A program made the position numbers and the translations under genes. Shown here piece by piece: positions 25,975 to 35,018 of a stretch of 64,000 nucleotides of DNA. How positions within the stretch are numbered: position 1 is the stretch's first letter; each line of letters starts with the position of its first letter. The notes beneath the pieces were generated by a model. It was not told the DNA's origin, searched no databases, and saw only the letters and a list, made by a program, of their open reading frames with translations. The stretch is from Promethearchaeota archaeon (lineage in GTDB: Archaea > Asgardarchaeota > Thorarchaeia > Thorarchaeales > Thorarchaeaceae), in the NCBI GenBank assembly GCA_014728035.1, contig WJMJ01000034.1, positions 1-64,000 of the forward strand, read 5' to 3'.

Positions 25975-27510
25975 GTGATAGAATTGATTCGTAAGTTAAA
26001 TGTGATAGCAATAGTTTTCATAACACTAATGATTCTCCCATTTTTTGTGAATATAGAGCATGAATCAACACAGACAGTTGACCACCAAACACACAGTGAT
26101 GCTCCAGTTCGTTCTCATAATTCAGAGGATAATTTCCTAACATGGACATCCAGAACAAATATCGAACATACTAGAGTAATGAACGATACATCAATTTCTG
26201 GAGACCATATCAAACTAGCTATCAATCACGATACAGCGTCATATTCGAATTTTTCATCTGAGATTGAAATTAGGACATCGGGGTATCTAAACAAGACGTA
26301 TACTGGAGAGCTAGTGGTTCCTGATGAGGGGTATACATTTACTAATAGCCCAGTTTATGGATATGAGGATCAATATGTATGGATTGAGATTACAGGTTTG
26401 CAGCATGGTTATCCTGTTTTTCTTACAGGCACATTTACCAATTTAGATACTGATTTTTTGGGATTTGCAGGACATATTCCAAGTAGTGAGTACAGTTATG
26501 AAAGTAATACTCTGGGGAATAGAATGGTATCCCAACAATATCCTGAAACAACCTCTGTGTATTGGAATTTCCCTTCAGACACCTTGAGGATTGCTATTTT
26601 TTCTTGGTCTCATGACGGTGGAAATTACACGCTTCATGTGGAGCAAGGACGAACTTGGGAGAAGTCTGTTGTAAATGAGTTAGTCGAGTTTGATACATAT
26701 CAACTAGCAGATAATTTCACGGTAGATATCAACGCTTCAGTGATATCGGAAACTCAAACTCTATTCTTTCATTATTCTAATATCGAGATTAGTAATTTCT
26801 TTGCTGCAACTGTCAATAACATCCAGGTAGTAAACACACAATCGCTGGCATATCTATCATGGAATATAACTGATAGGAACATAGATGAAACTCATGTTTG
26901 CGAAATTCATATATCGAGGGCAAGTTCATTTAGTAGTTCTCTATTAGGATATGCAAATAATGAGTGGGTTTTTGAATACAATTTTACCAACTTCATTCTT
27001 GCTGACGACTATTATTTCATAATTCGAGCGATAGACTCTGGTGGTGTTTTGGGAGTTGGAGAATCAGAGGAAATTAGAGTAGGTACGCGATTTGACGTTC
27101 CATCAAGAATACTAAGAGAAATAGAAATACAAGGGGCTGAATTATTCACATTCATTAATGGGACAATAGATAACATTTTACGAATGCGTTTCTCTGGAAA
27201 CGAATCATTTCAGTTCAGAATTTTACTTGATAATAGCGTTATCCAGCATGATATCTGGAAAGAAGGAATAGTAGAAATAAATTTGGACTTCTTAGAACCA
27301 GGGACATACACCTTGACAATAGAAGCCTCCTCCCTGATACGTTCAGCTTATGGGAGGAATGAAGTTACTATTGTTGTACATAAGCCAGTATTTCATAAGA
27401 ATGCATATTTGCAATATGACATCGTTCTGATCAGTATGGGATGCTTCGTGTTTTCATTTTCTGTGCTTATTGGTGAACTTCTTATTTCATGTAAGATTAG
27501 AAAAAAATAG
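25975..27510 (+). CDS. Secreted membrane-anchored beta-rich protein (paralog of 30456-31997)
   Basis: 511 residues with GTG start, a signal peptide (VIAIVFITLMILPFFVNI) and a long extracellular region of beta-sandwich character. One C-terminal membrane helix (IVLISMGCFVFSFSVLIGELLI) ends in CKIRKK. Landmarks shared with the protein on the other side of PPDK: LTWTS, a GDH motif near residue 79, TFTNLDTDFLGFAGH, GNRMVSQQYPE, WNFPSDTLRIAIFSW, FDTYQ, and a final EPGTYTLTIEA Ig-like domain. The N-terminal half resembles pre-peptidase-C-terminal/bacterial jelly-roll domains (a guess). No catalytic residues stand out. It is expected on the cell surface; function is unknown. Confidence 0.7.
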   Translation: MIELIRKLNVIAIVFITLMILPFFVNIEHESTQTVDHQTHSDAPVRSHNSEDNFLTWTSRTNIEHTRVMNDTSISGDHIKLAINHDTASYSNFSSEIEIRTSGYLNKTYTGELVVPDEGYTFTNSPVYGYEDQYVWIEITGLQHGYPVFLTGTFTNLDTDFLGFAGHIPSSEYSYESNTLGNRMVSQQYPETTSVYWNFPSDTLRIAIFSWSHDGGNYTLHVEQGRTWEKSVVNELVEFDTYQLADNFTVDINASVISETQTLFFHYSNIEISNFFAATVNNIQVVNTQSLAYLSWNITDRNIDETHVCEIHISRASSFSSSLLGYANNEWVFEYNFTNFILADDYYFIIRAIDSGGVLGVGESEEIRVGTRFDVPSRILREIEIQGAELFTFINGTIDNILRMRFSGNESFQFRILLDNSVIQHDIWKEGIVEINLDFLEPGTYTLTIEASSLIRSAYGRNEVTIVVHKPVFHKNAYLQYDIVLISMGCFVFSFSVLIGELLISCKIRKK

Positions 27511-27521
27511 AAAGAGAGGAA

Positions 27522-27537
27522 GCTCCATAACTGGAGC
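27522..27537. terminator. Hairpin between convergent secreted-protein and PPDK genes
   Basis: GCTCCA-TAAC-TGGAGC sits between the two stop codons. Neither side has a long T-run, so it may act weakly in both directions. Confidence 0.4.
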
Positions 27538-27545
27538 ATATCATC

Positions 27546-30263
27546 TCAGTTCATTGTACTAGCTTCTTTAATGGCTGCTTGAGCAGCTGCCAATCTTGCG
27601 ATAGGTAATCTATACGGAGAACAAGACACATAATCGAGACCTATCTCATAGAAGAATTCAACAGACCGGGCATCTCCACCATGTTCTCCACAAATACCTA
27701 ATTTGATGTCTGGACGTGTCTTTCTTCCTCGTTCAATAGCAATCTGCATCAGTTGGCCAATTCCTCTTTTATCAATGCTAACGAATGGATCATTACGTAG
27801 AATGTGAAAATCCAAATATTTTGGTAGAAATGAGTCGATATCATCTCGACTAAACCCAAATCCCATTTGACTGAGGTCATTAGTTCCAAATGAGAAGAAC
27901 TCTGCAGTTTGTGCCATATCTCCTGCACGCATACAAGAACGAGGAGTTTCAATCATTGTACCAAGCAGGAAGTCTATTTCATCACCAGTATCTTTCTTGA
28001 AATCTTCGTGTACTTTTTCAATACGCATCTTCATAGTTTTGAGTTCAGCAGCGCCGATAGTAACGGGAATCATGATTTCCAAAATGACTTCTTTCCCTTC
28101 CTTTTTCAGCTCGGCTGCAGCTTCAAGGATTGATTTGATCTGCATCTCGTATATCTCTGGATTTGTCAAACCTAGCCTAACACCACGGTGGCCCATCATC
28201 GGATTATTCTCTCGGAGGGCATCGCCTCTCTTTCGTACCTCCTCTAAGGGAATATCAAGAGCATGAGATAATCGCTCCTGGCCAATTTTACTCTGGGGTA
28301 CGAACTCATGCAAGGGAGGGTCTAGTAAACGGATTGTCACAGGTTTACCTTCCATTACTTCCAAAGTAGCTTTGATATCTTTCTTTACGAAGGGAGATAG
28401 TTCCTTCAAAGCCTCAGTTCTTTCCGCCTTGGTTGCACTCATAATCATCTTACGAAGCAGAAAGAGTGGCTCATCAGATCCTTCACCATAAAACATGTGT
28501 TCAGTTCGGAAAAGTCCAATACCTTCAGCACCAAACTCTAAAGCTTGTTTTGCATCCTCAGGGGTTTCAGCATTAGCACGGACACCCATCTTTCTGTATT
28601 TATCAACCAAGTCCATGAATTCTTGTAATCGAGGATTCTTAGTTGAATCGATCATAGGTAGTTCGCCCAAATACACATTTCCGATGGTCCCATTTAGTGT
28701 GATAGTAGTACCTTCTTCATAGACAGTCCCATTAATCATCAATTTTTTCTGATAGGGGTCAACTTCAATTCCAGACGCTCCAACAATACAGCATTTCCCC
28801 CATCCACGAGTTACTAATGCTGCGTGACTGGTCATTCCGCCACGAGCTGTAAGAATTCCATTTGCAGCTCGCATTCCTTCTATATCTTCAGGGCTAGTTT
28901 CTTCTCGAATGAGAATTACTTTCTTACCCTCATTATTCCATTTCACAGCATCCTCAGAAGTGAAGACAATCTGACCTACTGCACCTCCAGGGCCTGCTGG
29001 AAGACCTTGAGCTAAAGGTTTTACTTCCTTCTCCGCATCAGGGTCGAGTATTGGATAAAGCAATTGTCCAAGTTGAGTAGGTGCTAATCTGAGAACTGTT
29101 GTTGATTCATCAATGAGACCTTCATCAAGCATATCAAGAGCAATATTCAAAGCTGCTGTTGCAGTTCGTTTCCCAACTCGATGTTGTACAAGAAAGAGCT
29201 TACCCTGTTCAATAGTAAATTCAATATCCACCATATCCTTACTATACCCTTCCAATTTATCTTTGATATCACATAGCTCTTTGTAGAGTTTTGGCATTCT
29301 CTCTTCGAGAGTTGGTAAGTCTTTACTCTGCTCATTCTTAGACTCCTCGTTCATGGCATTTGGAGTCCTGATACCAGCAACGACATCTTCTCCTTGTGCA
29401 TTGAATAAACATTCTCCGTAGAATTTGTTTTCTCCAGTTGCAGGGTCTCGAGTGAAAGCAACACCAGTAGCCGATTGGTCACCCATATTTCCAAACACCA
29501 TTGACTGAACAGTACAAGCAGTTCCCCAATCATCTGGAATACTTTCTATTCGTCTATAAGCAACAGCACGATTTCCACCCCAACTCTTGAAGACTGCTCC
29601 AACTGCACCCCACAGTTGTTCATAAGGGTCATCGGGAAATTCGCGACCTAGAGTATCTTTGATTCGTTTCTTGAATTCCTGAATTATTTCCTTCAATGTT
29701 TCAACTGAAAGATCGGTGTCTAACTCAGCACCTGTTTCTCTTTTGCGCTTGTTAAGAATCCATTCTAATTGCTGTCGAATCCCCTTGCCTTCCTCAGGTT
29801 GAATGCCTTCTGCTTTTTCCATAACAACATCGCTATACATCATGATTAGTCGTCGATACGTATCATAAGCAAACCATTCATTGTTTGTAACAGCTATGAG
29901 TCCTGGGAGAGTTTCGGTTGTTAAACCAACATTAAGTACGGTTTCCATCATCCCAGGCATACTCTGACGTGCTCCAGACCGTGTTGAAACAAGTAGTGGA
30001 TTTTCAGGATCTCCAAACTTTTTATCCATGATTTCTTCTATCCATTCTAGTGCTTCTTTTGCTTGTTTCTTGACTTCTTCGGGGAGACCGTCTTTTTGGA
30101 GATAAATATTGCAAACTTCTGTACCAATCGTAAAACCAGGGGGTACAGGTAATCCCAATAAAGTGGCACTAGCAAGAGCTGCTCCTTTTCCACCCAGCTC
30201 ATTTTTCATTTTACCTGTGCCATCAGCTTTACCTGCGCCAAATTTGTAAACGTATTTTGTCAA
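27546..30263 (-). CDS. ppdK: Pyruvate, phosphate dikinase
   Basis: 905 residues if begun at TTG 30263, which gives MTKYVYKFGAGKADG, the usual PPDK N-terminus, with AGGAG ten bases upstream; the track's TTG 30314 adds 17 residues. The ATP-grasp nucleotide-binding domain spans about the first 340 residues (GGKGAALASATLLGLPVPPGF, STRSGARQSMPGMMETVLNVG). The phosphohistidine domain carries GGMTSHAALVTRGWGKCCIVG. The TIM-barrel PEP/pyruvate domain includes MMGHRGVRLGL, MIETPRSCMRAGDMAQTAEFFSFGTNDLSQMGFGFSRDD and the catalytic cysteine region GICGEHGGD. It interconverts pyruvate, ATP and phosphate with PEP, AMP and pyrophosphate, and serves glycolysis or gluconeogenesis in the cytoplasm. Complete, with all motifs present. 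Confidence 0.95.
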   Translation of the reverse strand: MTKYVYKFGAGKADGTGKMKNELGGKGAALASATLLGLPVPPGFTIGTEVCNIYLQKDGLPEEVKKQAKEALEWIEEIMDKKFGDPENPLLVSTRSGARQSMPGMMETVLNVGLTTETLPGLIAVTNNEWFAYDTYRRLIMMYSDVVMEKAEGIQPEEGKGIRQQLEWILNKRKRETGAELDTDLSVETLKEIIQEFKKRIKDTLGREFPDDPYEQLWGAVGAVFKSWGGNRAVAYRRIESIPDDWGTACTVQSMVFGNMGDQSATGVAFTRDPATGENKFYGECLFNAQGEDVVAGIRTPNAMNEESKNEQSKDLPTLEERMPKLYKELCDIKDKLEGYSKDMVDIEFTIEQGKLFLVQHRVGKRTATAALNIALDMLDEGLIDESTTVLRLAPTQLGQLLYPILDPDAEKEVKPLAQGLPAGPGGAVGQIVFTSEDAVKWNNEGKKVILIREETSPEDIEGMRAANGILTARGGMTSHAALVTRGWGKCCIVGASGIEVDPYQKKLMINGTVYEEGTTITLNGTIGNVYLGELPMIDSTKNPRLQEFMDLVDKYRKMGVRANAETPEDAKQALEFGAEGIGLFRTEHMFYGEGSDEPLFLLRKMIMSATKAERTEALKELSPFVKKDIKATLEVMEGKPVTIRLLDPPLHEFVPQSKIGQERLSHALDIPLEEVRKRGDALRENNPMMGHRGVRLGLTNPEIYEMQIKSILEAAAELKKEGKEVILEIMIPVTIGAAELKTMKMRIEKVHEDFKKDTGDEIDFLLGTMIETPRSCMRAGDMAQTAEFFSFGTNDLSQMGFGFSRDDIDSFLPKYLDFHILRNDPFVSIDKRGIGQLMQIAIERGRKTRPDIKLGICGEHGGDARSVEFFYEIGLDYVSCSPYRLPIARLAAAQAAIKEASTMN

Positions 30264-30352
30264 TCGATATGCGCTCCTATTCGCGTTTGATGGGTCTGCT
30301 TCATTCTTTTTCAAATCGGTTTGCTAACGTATGTGAAGCAGCCACTTCAAGT

Positions 30353-30368
30353 AAAAGAGTACTCTTTT
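30353..30368. promoter_or_regulatory. Perfect 16-bp palindrome in the divergent PPDK promoter region
   Basis: AAAAGAGTACTCTTTT is self-complementary over its whole length and lies between ppdK (minus) and the secreted-protein gene (plus). A second small inverted repeat TGAAG/CTTCA lies beside it (30334-30349). It is a good operator candidate for shared control of both genes. Confidence 0.45.
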
Positions 30369-30455
30369 TTCCATTAAAAGGGGTTTCATCTAGACATAGA
30401 ATTCAAAATATTTTGAAGTCTGGAAGAATCGTTTAAAACTATTCTAAGATAACAT

Positions 30456-31997
30456 ATGATTGGGAAAGTCTTGTCTTTGAAGAAACCACCGATTTTAGCT
30501 ATATCGTTATTACTAGTAATCATGTCGTTCACTATCAGCTCCACAGATGGAACAACATTAAACAATAAAGACGTAGACATTCATGGATTTGTATGTTCAA
30601 ATATGCCTGCTGGTCTACTTGAATGGACAAGCAATGAAGATTCAACACCAAAGTCGGTTTCTGAAAATAGTACTCTTGTCGGAGATCATGTCATCTTACA
30701 TTCGTCACCGGAAGTACCAGTCGGTAGAACAATTGAATCAATTCAACTAACTGTTGATAATACAACGTACCATAACTCGACACATGATTTGATAATTCCA
30801 CAACTCAACTTCGACCCATTCAATGAGGAATTTGAAATATTCAATTCGAATTTTCAGTGGGTCATTGTTCATGGAATCGAAAGTGGGTGTACGCTCGAAA
30901 TCACGGCCACATTCACAAATGAAGATACTGATGTAATGGCTTGGCACGGAGGTCAAAATCCCAATGTGTATCGGTACGATGACAACATACTAAGTGGACA
31001 AATGGCATCCCAATATAATCCCGAAGTTGGACAAATCGAATGGTTTTATCCCAATCAAACATTAATTATTGGCATTTTTGATTATTCAGAACAGGCTGGA
31101 ACTTGTAGATTAGAAATCACCAGTATCGAGGAGCAAATCGTTTCTGGGATTGATAGTGTCAGCTATGACACCTATGGCTTTCAAACTAACAGAACTGTGA
31201 ATCTTACGGTATCATATTCCCTCGATAATGGAAGTGACTATGTATACAATTTTAGAAATCTTACCTTTGATAATTTCTTTTCACCCGAGATTTATAACGT
31301 AGTAATATCACATGACCAAGCTGTTCTCACATTTGCATGGCAAATCGAGGATAGAAATTTACTGGAGAATCACACCACCGATCTTTATCTTTCTTTTGAT
31401 AACGGGCAAACATATTCAATCATCACTGCTAGACTGAATCAGACTTCCTATGAATTTGACATGACAGGTTTTTCAAATCGAGTCTACTATTTGTTGATAG
31501 TTGTATCTGATGAAATAGGATTGTCTAATAGCATTATAGAGACCTTTACCCTTACCTCATCAACCAATCCAATTTTACTTGGTGTTGAAGACCTTGGAGA
31601 CATGGTCATAGAGTATGGCTCAGAGAACTCAACGATTGTATGGCATTTGGTACAAGACGACAATCCAACTGTAAATTATAGAATTTATGTCAATGACATT
31701 GAGATGTATGAAGGAATATGTAGTGATGGAACAATAGAATTTGACTTGAGTGAGTTTCTACCAGGTGAGTATACCATAGAGTTAGAAGTATGGCAAGCTG
31801 GTCGAATCTATAATGATGCATTGGTAGTTCTAATAATTGATTCCGGATTCCCTGTTGAATTGATTGCTAGTTTTGGATTGACTCTATTGGGAGTTGCGAT
31901 TTCAATAGTTTTCTTGTATAAGATTGCTAATGCAAGAAGAAATCAAATGGGAAAATGGAAACCTGAAGAAATCCGTGTGATCGATGAAGATGAATGA
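30456..31997 (+). CDS. Secreted membrane-anchored beta-rich protein (paralog of 25975-27510)
   Basis: 513 residues with a signal peptide (PPILAISLLLVIMSFTISSTDG), a long extracellular beta-rich region and a C-terminal membrane helix (LIASFGLTLLGVAISIVFLYKI) with a charged tail of about 22 residues. It shares LEWTS, GDHVILH, TFTNEDTDVMAWHGGQ, LSGQMASQYNPE, WFYPNQTLIIGIFDY, YDTYGFQTNRTVNLTVSYS and an Ig-like EPGEYTIELEV-type end domain (here LPGEYTIELEV) with the protein at 25975. The two lie on either side of ppdK, which is read in the opposite direction. Many NxS/T sequons suggest glycosylation. No enzymatic motif is visible; role unknown. Confidence 0.7.
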   Translation: MIGKVLSLKKPPILAISLLLVIMSFTISSTDGTTLNNKDVDIHGFVCSNMPAGLLEWTSNEDSTPKSVSENSTLVGDHVILHSSPEVPVGRTIESIQLTVDNTTYHNSTHDLIIPQLNFDPFNEEFEIFNSNFQWVIVHGIESGCTLEITATFTNEDTDVMAWHGGQNPNVYRYDDNILSGQMASQYNPEVGQIEWFYPNQTLIIGIFDYSEQAGTCRLEITSIEEQIVSGIDSVSYDTYGFQTNRTVNLTVSYSLDNGSDYVYNFRNLTFDNFFSPEIYNVVISHDQAVLTFAWQIEDRNLLENHTTDLYLSFDNGQTYSIITARLNQTSYEFDMTGFSNRVYYLLIVVSDEIGLSNSIIETFTLTSSTNPILLGVEDLGDMVIEYGSENSTIVWHLVQDDNPTVNYRIYVNDIEMYEGICSDGTIEFDLSEFLPGEYTIELEVWQAGRIYNDALVVLIIDSGFPVELIASFGLTLLGVAISIVFLYKIANARRNQMGKWKPEEIRVIDEDE

Positions 31998-32060
31998 GTA
32001 ACTAGGAAATAATAGTAAACTAGTGATGGTAGGTTTAGGGATTATATTTATCGAAAACTT

Positions 32061-32196
32061 GGACATTGTAGAAGAATATCTGCTAAGAACTCGTATAACC
32101 TGATACAGAATTAAGGTCAGGGTAATATATGCCAAGTCCCTGACTTGAACCGAGCCAGTCCAGTACACTTTCTGGATGGATAATGCCCGGATGTCC
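32061..32196 (+). ncRNA. Candidate structured RNA or leader upstream of the PLP enzyme
   Basis: A gene-free stretch with several nested complementarities: GGACAT (32061) with ATGTCC (32191) as possible closing stem, AGGTCAGGG (32114) with CCCTGACTT (32138) as a 9-bp hairpin, and TCCAG (32159) with CTGGA (32172) as a 5-bp hairpin. An AT-rich TATA-like ATTATATTTA lies just upstream. No known RNA family was matched, and it could instead be a 5' leader of the gene at 32309. Confidence 0.35.
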
Positions 32197-32308
32197 AACT
32201 AAAATAAATAGACGGTTACAGCTGAATCATCAGCATTATATTTTGCTACCAAACGGTAGGTTATTAGGGAGTGGACGTTCCAGTTTCTTCTTGCTAGAGG
32301 AAGCCTCC

Positions 32309-33775
32309 ATGATAGACTTATCCCGAAATGAAGAACAATTAGAGAGAACAGTAGAGAGATGTAGAGAACGGAATATTGTCATTCCAACGTTTGACCAGCT
32401 AAAAAATCCTGAGCGCATCCCTGAAAAAATCAAAGATGATTTGAAGAGTATAGACCTCTGGGCTGTAGAACCACAGAATCTCTTTCGTATAACATGGAAG
32501 AATGCACCTCAAGATAGAGGAGGTCTCTATCGCGAGTTACCAAACTATATGGAAATTCCCAAAGAACTAACTGGAATTCAAGCAAGAGTCATCGCTCTTG
32601 TTGGTAAATGGTTCCCAACAGGCGCTCACAAAGTAGGAGCGACTTTTGGATGTCTGGTACCACCTCTAGTTACTGGACAATTCGATCCAACACGACATAA
32701 AGCAGTGTGGCCAAGTACGGGAAATTATTGTCGAGGTGGAGCATACGATGCAACTCTTCTAGCATGTGAAAGTATAGCAATTCTTCCAGAAGAGATGTCC
32801 CAAGAACGTTTTGATTGGCTCAAAACAGTAGCTGGAGAGATTATAGCTACTCCTGGTAGTGAGAGCAATGTCAAGGAGATATACGATAAAGTATGGGAAT
32901 TAAGGAGAGAACGTGATGATATTTTCGTATTCAATCAATTTAGTGAATTTGGTAATTATCTTTTTCACTATGATGTGACTGGACAAGCAATGGAAGAAGT
33001 TCTAGAGAAAGAATTAGGAAACGATAGGTATCAAGGTGTTTGTCTGACAACTGGCTCTGCGGGAACTATTGCATGTGGGGATTATATGAAGCAACTCTAT
33101 CCCACATCAAAGATAGCAGCTGGTGAAGCTCTCCAATGTCCCACTCTATTACTAAATGGATACGGTGCACACCGAATTGAAGGCATCGGAGATAAGCATG
33201 TACCATGGATTCACAACACACGCAATACAGACATGGTCATTGCTATTGATGACAACGATTCGATGGCACTGATGCGACTGTTCAATGAGCCCGAAGGAAG
33301 AAGATATCTCATTGAAGAAATTGGCATCTCTGAGAACTTCGTTTTGAATCTGGATCTACTAGGTATTTCCAGCATCGCAAATCTCCTCATGTGTATAAAA
33401 TTTGCCAAGTACTATGAATTGACATCAGATGATGTTGTACTCACAGTCTTTACAGATTCTATGGAGATGTACCAATCCAGACTAAAAGAGGCAACAACAA
33501 GAGTTGGACCATATACCCGTGAAGATGCTATTCGGGACTACCATAGACATCTCCAAGGGATGAAAATGGATGCCATGCTGGAACTTAGTTATTACGAGAG
33601 AAAGAGAATTCATCATCTCAAATATTTCACTTGGATTGAGCAGCAGATGTTTGAACTTGATGAATTGAATCGCCAGTGGTATGAATATGATGAGTATTGG
33701 TCCGAAATCCAACAAATGACTCCGAAAATCGATGAACAGATTGTGAGATTTAACGAAGCTGTCGGTCTCTTCTAA
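32309..33775 (+). CDS. PLP-dependent fold-type II enzyme (tryptophan-synthase-beta/cysteine-synthase-like)
   Basis: 488 residues from ATG 32309, preceded by AGAGGA; the track start lies 42 codons upstream in leader sequence. KWFPTGAHKVGATFG holds the PLP lysine (K108) and CLTTGSAGTIACGDYM the phosphate-binding glycine loop. PSTGNYCRGGAYDATLLA resembles the substrate loop of this superfamily. The C-terminal 130 residues (YTREDAIRDYHRHLQGMKMDAML...) are helical and charged and are not part of the standard core. The family covers beta-replacement and beta-elimination reactions on serine, cysteine or threonine derivatives; the substrate here cannot be set from sequence alone. The LRR gene follows after 17 bases and may be co-transcribed. 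Confidence 0.8.
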   Translation: MIDLSRNEEQLERTVERCRERNIVIPTFDQLKNPERIPEKIKDDLKSIDLWAVEPQNLFRITWKNAPQDRGGLYRELPNYMEIPKELTGIQARVIALVGKWFPTGAHKVGATFGCLVPPLVTGQFDPTRHKAVWPSTGNYCRGGAYDATLLACESIAILPEEMSQERFDWLKTVAGEIIATPGSESNVKEIYDKVWELRRERDDIFVFNQFSEFGNYLFHYDVTGQAMEEVLEKELGNDRYQGVCLTTGSAGTIACGDYMKQLYPTSKIAAGEALQCPTLLLNGYGAHRIEGIGDKHVPWIHNTRNTDMVIAIDDNDSMALMRLFNEPEGRRYLIEEIGISENFVLNLDLLGISSIANLLMCIKFAKYYELTSDDVVLTVFTDSMEMYQSRLKEATTRVGPYTREDAIRDYHRHLQGMKMDAMLELSYYERKRIHHLKYFTWIEQQMFELDELNRQWYEYDEYWSEIQQMTPKIDEQIVRFNEAVGLF

Positions 33776-33792
33776 ATCTACTGAGGAGGTCT

Positions 33793-34953
33793 ATGATGGA
33801 AAAAGACGAGTCTGATTCCTCTACTATTAATATACCATATTCGGGAAACTTGGGAAAACAGGTTGAAGAGGTTTCAATAGATGCCAAGAAAATCGATCTC
33901 TATCTCAGAACCATCTCAGCAATTGACCTAGCTGAAGTTTCTCGATTAAAAAACCTTGAATGTCTTGATCTCTCATTCAATCGATTGGAATCTATTGATT
34001 TATCTGGTCTCTCTACATGTAGAAAAATCAGAGATATCAGACTCCAGCATAACAATCTCTCATCTCTAAATCTTTGGCCATTGATATATTCTAATAATCC
34101 AGAGTTTGTAGACATATCCAATAATGAAATAGAATCAATAGATCTTACAGCTGTTTTCCATTGGAAAGCTGTAGCAACAGACCCTGGTTTACAAGTCCAA
34201 TTTGATCCATGTCTGCGATACTTACCTCAAGTTCTTGGAAAGACAATGATTGATGAAAGAACGAAACATAGAGATCCTCTCGCAATAGTTACATTCAACG
34301 ATTATGAATCTGCAATCAGAACCAGTGGATGGAATCATATTAGGAATAGAATAAAGGAAATCCTTCAAAAAATTACTCCAAAAGATTGGTTTGCATTTCA
34401 GAGAGGAATGCTTGAAGGATTAGGTATTAGTGAACTCGCTTGTTATGATGGTGACCCGTTTGAAATCCTGAGATTTGGCTTTGAAGAGGATGATTATGAT
34501 AGGGCAAAAATAAACATGTATACTGGAACTGTAAGTCTACTCGAAAAGCAAATAGAAAGAAATGGACCAACTACTTTTCTAGATATTCGAAAAATGTTAG
34601 AAACAGAAGCATGTACATTGGTACCAAAAATTATTGAACGTCGCAAAGAAGAGATAGAATATACCGTAATTCCACAAATTGATGATAGGGTCATTCTAAT
34701 GCCTCTGTGGATAACTGCTAATGGTCACAGTATATTATCTGCTCTGGAATTAGGTTTGCGTACTAATTCCAATGTATTGCAGATAATTAGAGAGCAATTT
34801 GCAAAGTTAGATCAGGAGCTTCATGTTTTGCGAGATGGACCGATCAAAGATTCCTATGGACTTGAATGCACTCTTTCATATCGAAGACATATCGCACAGA
34901 TAGTCCAACATAATCAGCCACCACCAAGATATATCAGCTCACGGAAATTGTAG
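33793..34953 (+). CDS. Leucine-rich-repeat protein with novel C-terminal domain
   Basis: 386 residues, ATG preceded by GAGGAGGT. Residues about 35-125 contain three or four LRR turns: LKNLECLDLSFNRLESIDLSGL, IRDIRLQHNNLSSLNLWPL and PEFVDISNNEIESIDLTAV. These are of the SDS22-like 22-residue type that builds protein-binding surfaces. The remaining 260 residues (from TKHRDPLAIVTFNDYESAIRTSGW) are mixed alpha/beta with no family I recognise; IPQIDDRVILMPLWITANGHSILSALELGLRTNS is a candidate core. No signal peptide or membrane helix. It sits between the PLP enzyme and the TPR protein, all in one direction. Confidence 0.75.
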   Translation: MMEKDESDSSTINIPYSGNLGKQVEEVSIDAKKIDLYLRTISAIDLAEVSRLKNLECLDLSFNRLESIDLSGLSTCRKIRDIRLQHNNLSSLNLWPLIYSNNPEFVDISNNEIESIDLTAVFHWKAVATDPGLQVQFDPCLRYLPQVLGKTMIDERTKHRDPLAIVTFNDYESAIRTSGWNHIRNRIKEILQKITPKDWFAFQRGMLEGLGISELACYDGDPFEILRFGFEEDDYDRAKINMYTGTVSLLEKQIERNGPTTFLDIRKMLETEACTLVPKIIERRKEEIEYTVIPQIDDRVILMPLWITANGHSILSALELGLRTNSNVLQIIREQFAKLDQELHVLRDGPIKDSYGLECTLSYRRHIAQIVQHNQPPPRYISSRKL

Positions 34954-35018
34954 AGTTTATAGAACACCCTGAATGAAACACTATCCTTTTGTATGAAAAG
35001 TGACAAGAAGGGTATGCA

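Noticed and set aside
32138-32152. GACTTGAACC looks like the reverse complement of a tRNA T-arm
   Set aside because: The flanking five-base stems do not pair, no acceptor stem or anticodon arm fits, and the bases belong to a different hairpin.
32309-33775. Naming the PLP enzyme as tryptophan synthase beta
   Set aside because: The core is fold-type II, but the length, C-terminal helical region and absence of trp genes do not support a specific TrpB call.
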